DNA of 8,517 nucleotides from Chloroflexota bacterium. Lineage in GTDB: Bacteria > Chloroflexota > Anaerolineae > Anaerolineales > Anaerolineaceae. The notes under the pieces are model-generated. The model saw only the letters and a program-made list of their open reading frames with translations. It did not search any database and was not told the DNA's origin. Below, piece by piece: positions 4,554-8,517 of the stretch. How positions within the stretch are numbered: the stretch's first letter is position 1; each line of letters begins with the position of its first letter. A program made the position numbers and the translations under genes. Location of the stretch: positions 1 to 8,517 of the forward strand of contig JAEYTI010000292.1 of the NCBI GenBank assembly GCA_023434145.1, written 5' to 3'.

Positions 4554-7500
4554 TTAGTTTTCGCTGACCGGAATGGTAAAGTGGAAAGTCGTGCCCTTGC
4601 GGAACTCCGACTCAAACCAGATGCGCCCGCCTTGCATCTCTACCAGGCTCTTGGTGATGTTCAGACCCAGGCCGGTACCGGTGACTTCGCGGGTTTTCGG
4701 ATCATCCGAGCGGAAGAACTTCTGGAAGATCTTCTTCTGGTCTTCCTCATTGATGCCGATGCCGTTATCCTTGACCCAAAGGTGAACCACGCGGGCCGGG
4801 CCGTTTTCATCCCACTGATTATCGCACACCTCAGCAGCCACTTCCACGTTGCCGCCAGCGGGCGTGTACTTGTGCGCATTGGAAACCAGGTTGACCATCA
4901 CCTGCTCCACGCGCATGCGATCGGCCCACACCAGCGGCAGATCCTTCGGCACGTTGAGCAACAGCGTCTGCTGCTTCTCTTCGATCTGCTTCTTAGTTGA
5001 CATGATCACCTTATCGACCATCTCGGGCACGCCGGTGGCTTTGAAGTCCAGGCGCAGGCGGCCCACCTCAATCTTCGCCATATCGTTCAGGTCGGAGACG
5101 AGGGTATTGATGCGCTCGATGTTATGACTGATGGTGCCCAGGAAGTTGGCCTGCATCTCATTGACCGGCCCAACCGCCTGTTTGGCAATCAGTTCGGTGT
5201 AGCCCTTTACCGATGTAAGTGGGTTCTTCAGCTCGTGCGCCACGAACGAAACGAAATCGCTCTTGGCGAGGTTCGCTTGCTGCACCGCCGTATAAAGCTG
5301 CGCGTTCGAAATCGCGATGGAGGCATGATCACTCAGGCGCACAAGGAAGCCCATCGTCTCGTCGGAGAGCGGGTTTTCCTCGGTCGATTCAAGCAGCAGC
5401 AGGCCAATGGTGTTGGTCTCGCGGCGAATGGGGATGATCGACTGGCTCTGGCCGCCCTCCAGCAGCGCCTGGGTGCTGGCGCGTCCGTTTAGCGAGCGGC
5501 GGATCGGCAGGCCTTGCTCCACGGCTTCGTTCAGCTCGTACTGCGCGGTGGGCAGCAAAGCGTTCTCGTAGGGTTCCATTTCCTTGTCGTAGCCCTGCGA
5601 TGCCATCACGCGAATGCCCGCCGGTTCTTCCGCAAGCAGCACGCCCACCAAGCCGGCGGTGGCGTTCGACTGGCGCATAGCCCACTCCAGCGTAATGCGC
5701 ATGGCAGTGCTGGTATCCAGGCTGGTGTTCAGCTCGCGGTCGATGCGCTGCATGACCGAAAGCTCTTCCACGCGAGCAGTCAGTTCTTGATCGGTCATGG
5801 TGTACAGGCGGGCGTTCTCGATGGCGACCGAAGCCTGTGAAGCAAACGCTGTCAGCAGATCCTGGTCGTCGAACGAGAAGATTGTTCCATCCGCCTTATT
5901 GATCACTTCGAGCACGCCGGTTACGCGGTCCTTCAGCATGAGCGGGATAGCGAGCAGCGCGCGCGTGCGGAAGCCCGTCTGCGCGTCTGTCTGGTTGAAC
6001 CACTCGGGGAACTTGCTTACGTCATTGACAATCACCGGTAAGCGCGACTTAACAGCCTTGCCTGCCACACCGCGATCCATCGGCATGCGGCGACCCATCA
6101 AGTCCTCTTTCACCGGCGATACCACCGAGCGGAACACCAGCTCGTCGGTGTGCTCATCAACCATCAGCAGACTGCCTGCCTCGCAGTTGATAATCTCCAC
6201 TGCGCTCTGCAGAATAGAGTGCAGCAGCGACTCGATCTCCAGTGTGGAGGTAAGCTGGCGGGTCACCTCGTTGAGGGAGGTGAGCTGGCGCGCGCGGCGC
6301 TCGGTTTCTTGCAGCAAGCGAGCTTTCACCAGCGCGCCGGCCACCTGGTCGGAGATTGCTTGTAAAAGCGCTTGCTGTTCGGGTGTGTAATCCACACTCG
6401 GATCGGTGCTGCCAATGCTCAACGCGCCGATGGTCTCCGAGCCTGCATTCAACGGTACACCCAGCCAGGCCACCGTTTCTTGCTGCTGTGCCAGGATTCC
6501 GCGCCGCTGGCATTCGCGGTTGTAGTCATCGGTCAGAATCGGGCGGTGCTGGCGGATTACTTCCTGCTCCAGCGCCTGTCCGGCCAGGATCGGTCGCTGC
6601 TCCATATCGGAAACGCGGTCGTCGCCCTGCAAATAAAAAGCGTAATGGTAAAAGTCCTGCAGCTTTTCATACAGCATGATGTAGAAATTCTGCCCGGGGA
6701 TGATCTGCACCGTCTGGGCATACACCAGTTCCAGGATATCATCGAGCGAGCGAGTGACGTTGATACCCTGCGAGATACGGGTCAGCACGTTCATCTCACG
6801 CACGCGGTTCTCCATATTGGCAACCACCTGCGCGCGCTCGATCGCAAGCGCTGCCTGATCACACAGCGCCTCGATGAACCCCATTTGCAGCGAAGTGTAC
6901 GGCTCTCCCGAAAGGCGCGCGCCCAGCGCCAGCCAGCCCGAAAGACGCTGGCGGCCCGGCAGCGGCACAAACGCGGAGGCGTCCAGCACCAGCAAGCGCG
7001 GGCGGTCGGGTTCCAGTGTGGCGGGCAGAGAGTCGTACTCGCTCAACAGCAGCGGGGCACGCTGTTCCGCCAGGCGAATCACCAGCCCGCTGATCATTGG
7101 GAAGCGTAAATCGCTGGTTGGCAAACCCGAAGCATCTGGGGTGGCAATATACTGGTCAGAAAGCGGATCGTAAATGTAAATGTGCAGGCGCGTAGGCGAA
7201 AGCGTATCTTCCACGTAGCGCCGCAGGACTGCCAAAATGCCGGGCAGGTCGACGACGCGAGTCAGCTCACCCGAGAAGGTCTGCAAGCGATCCTGGTAGG
7301 CGCGCTTGCCGCGGAAAAACACCGAGTCGACAAAGCGCTGGGTGAAATCGCGCGCGGGAATGAGGATCATTGCCAGGATGAAGAAGATAAACCCTGCCAA
7401 AAATGGGTTCGAAGGCGTGATAATGCTCCCCAGCGCCAGCCCCAGGCCCGCCGCCATCATTGCATATCCCACCGAAACCAGCACCGAGAGCAGCCCATAC

Positions 7501-8517
7501 TGCAGCCCCTGGCTGAGCACCACGTCCGCTTGCATCACACGGTAGCGCTGGACAATGTAACCCGCCATGACCGGGAAGATTGCCAGCGGCAGCAGTAGAT
7601 AGGGTGAGAACGACCACGCAATCGACTGCGAGATGAACAGCCAAAGCCCCATTGGGGCGAAGCTCACCGCTGCCGCGATCACCATCAAACGAAGCTGCTC
7701 GCGATCGTTGGGCCACTGCATGCGCCGCCGGCGGAAGGTAAACCAGATGGTGATAAACACCAGCGACGCGGCAACAAACAGGTACTCCAGCATCCAGGCG
7801 AACGCGTACCCGCGCGGATTGGCAAAATCGTACAGCCGGGTGATGGCAAACAGCGCAAGCAGCAGCCCAATAATCGAGCTGACCATGCCCAGGTAGGGCC
7901 GCTTCTGAATCACTGTGTCTTCGCGAGGGAAATACAACGATAGATTCACCGCGGATGCCCCAATCATGGCAACCGCAATGGTCCAGATCGGTGTAAGCAC
8001 GTGTGAGGTATACAGGTCGAAGATCAGGCCAATGCCCAGCGAGACCGATACGGCAAACTGCGCGAATGCTCGGCCCGCGGCATGGTTGCGCCGGATGGCA
8101 AAAACCCAAACCGCCGAACCCAGGTACACCAGGCCAATCAGGAAGGGGATATAGAAGAACGTCATCTGTTCTTCAGCGACAAAGCGCGCCAGGCGGATCG
8201 AGCGTTCAAACGGCTGCCCGTCGATGCTGTTCAGAGCAATCGTCACCTCATCGCCCGGCTGGAACTGCGTCAGCACCGCTTTCATCTGATCGGCGTTGCG
8301 CACCGGCTGGCCGGCAATGGCCGTTATCTGATCGCCAAAGTGAAAAGTGCCCTGGTAAGACTGGTACAGCGGCCAGTTCTCAGGGCTGCCTGACGGCCCG
8401 GTCCCGTTGACGACCATGGTCTGTTCGACAAACGCTCCGATAAACGGCACGTTTATCCAGTCCATTGCCAGAAACGGAACAATCGAATAGGTGATCAACC
8501 CAACCAGGATGTAGATC
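4554..8517 (-). CDS. Large membrane histidine kinase with PDZ-like segment and four GAF repeats (5'-partial)
   Basis: The frame stays open to the right edge, and the codons before the TTG at 8498 continue a hydrophobic helix (IYILVGLITYSIVPFL), so the true start lies outside. Numbering from that TTG gives 1,314 residues. In order: the end of a membrane helix (about 1-12); a PDZ-like stretch (about 50-107, FGDQITAIAGQPV and PGDEVTIAL); about nine membrane segments (113-381); and a ComP-like linker (QRYRVMQADVVLSQGLQYGLLS). Then come four GAF-like repeats (about 408-556, 571-728, 738-898, 911-1068) joined by helical linkers. The HisKA H-box HELKNP has its phosphorylated histidine at 1088 (codon 5235-5237). 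HATPase_c has N1207 in the N box, DNGIGI (1244-1249) and GTGLGL (1274-1279). All catalytic motifs are intact and there is no receiver domain. It should sense an extracytoplasmic or cytosolic ligand and phosphorylate a regulator encoded elsewhere. The downstream FIST gene may be co-transcribed. Confidence 0.93.
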   Translation of the reverse strand, partial: IYILVGLITYSIVPFLAMDWINVPFIGAFVEQTMVVNGTGPSGSPENWPLYQSYQGTFHFGDQITAIAGQPVRNADQMKAVLTQFQPGDEVTIALNSIDGQPFERSIRLARFVAEEQMTFFYIPFLIGLVYLGSAVWVFAIRRNHAAGRAFAQFAVSVSLGIGLIFDLYTSHVLTPIWTIAVAMIGASAVNLSLYFPREDTVIQKRPYLGMVSSIIGLLLALFAITRLYDFANPRGYAFAWMLEYLFVAASLVFITIWFTFRRRRMQWPNDREQLRLMVIAAAVSFAPMGLWLFISQSIAWSFSPYLLLPLAIFPVMAGYIVQRYRVMQADVVLSQGLQYGLLSVLVSVGYAMMAAGLGLALGSIITPSNPFLAGFIFFILAMILIPARDFTQRFVDSVFFRGKRAYQDRLQTFSGELTRVVDLPGILAVLRRYVEDTLSPTRLHIYIYDPLSDQYIATPDASGLPTSDLRFPMISGLVIRLAEQRAPLLLSEYDSLPATLEPDRPRLLVLDASAFVPLPGRQRLSGWLALGARLSGEPYTSLQMGFIEALCDQAALAIERAQVVANMENRVREMNVLTRISQGINVTRSLDDILELVYAQTVQIIPGQNFYIMLYEKLQDFYHYAFYLQGDDRVSDMEQRPILAGQALEQEVIRQHRPILTDDYNRECQRRGILAQQQETVAWLGVPLNAGSETIGALSIGSTDPSVDYTPEQQALLQAISDQVAGALVKARLLQETERRARQLTSLNEVTRQLTSTLEIESLLHSILQSAVEIINCEAGSLLMVDEHTDELVFRSVVSPVKEDLMGRRMPMDRGVAGKAVKSRLPVIVNDVSKFPEWFNQTDAQTGFRTRALLAIPLMLKDRVTGVLEVINKADGTIFSFDDQDLLTAFASQASVAIENARLYTMTDQELTARVEELSVMQRIDRELNTSLDTSTAMRITLEWAMRQSNATAGLVGVLLAEEPAGIRVMASQGYDKEMEPYENALLPTAQYELNEAVEQGLPIRRSLNGRASTQALLEGGQSQSIIPIRRETNTIGLLLLESTEENPLSDETMGFLVRLSDHASIAISNAQLYTAVQQANLAKSDFVSFVAHELKNPLTSVKGYTELIAKQAVGPVNEMQANFLGTISHNIERINTLVSDLNDMAKIEVGRLRLDFKATGVPEMVDKVIMSTKKQIEEKQQTLLLNVPKDLPLVWADRMRVEQVMVNLVSNAHKYTPAGGNVEVAAEVCDNQWDENGPARVVHLWVKDNGIGINEEDQKKIFQKFFRSDDPKTREVTGTGLGLNITKSLVEMQGGRIWFESEFRKGTTFHFTIPVSEN

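Noticed and set aside
7267..8109. 280-codon minus-strand frame overlapping the kinase membrane region
   Set aside because: It is an alternative frame of the same DNA; the kinase frame gives regular membrane helices that connect to the GAF repeats, so there is no sign of a frameshift or second gene.

Overview
The window holds two convergent gene pairs plus one well-defined regulatory RNA. Coding regions are GC-rich, the genes are spaced by short gaps, and the combination of a tRNA-Trp T-box, a TrpB2-type tryptophan synthase, a very large multi-GAF sensor kinase and a FIST protein suggests a Chloroflexota-like bacterium, perhaps Anaerolineae. That placement is an inference from gene content only; no rRNA or other phylogenetic marker is present.

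Left part, plus strand (about 150-3240): a strong sigma-70-like promoter (155-182) drives a T-box leader RNA (about 190-533). The leader has a 7x7 specifier loop displaying UGG (Trp), a T-box bulge that matches tRNA-Trp, and mutually exclusive antiterminator and terminator helices. It controls trpS (tryptophanyl-tRNA synthetase, 629-1708) and then trpB2 (PLP-dependent tryptophan synthase beta, 1782-3158). Uncharged tRNA-Trp should therefore switch on both the charging enzyme and an enzyme that makes tryptophan from indole and serine. The TrpRS is odd because both lysines of the KMSKS motif are replaced. The unit ends in a 26-bp-stem terminator.

Right part, minus strand (8517 to 3241): a 5'-incomplete, giant membrane histidine kinase (over 1,314 residues) has a PDZ-like extracytoplasmic segment, a polytopic membrane region, four GAF-like repeats and a complete HisKA/HATPase_c core. 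A FIST-domain protein follows it. Together they look like a sensory module, but no response regulator lies in the window.

A feature shared by all the gaps is a long, almost perfect palindrome with a tiny loop: 547-602 (27 bp), 1716-1748 (14 bp), 3175-3230 (26 bp) and 4496-4530 (16 bp). A further 13-bp palindrome lies at 35-67. Their sequences are unrelated to each other, and only 3175-3230 has the U-tract of an ordinary terminator. This architecture, the T-box with a possible second terminator inside it, and the degenerate KMSKS motif are the points most worth checking. I see no clear evidence of an entirely new system.
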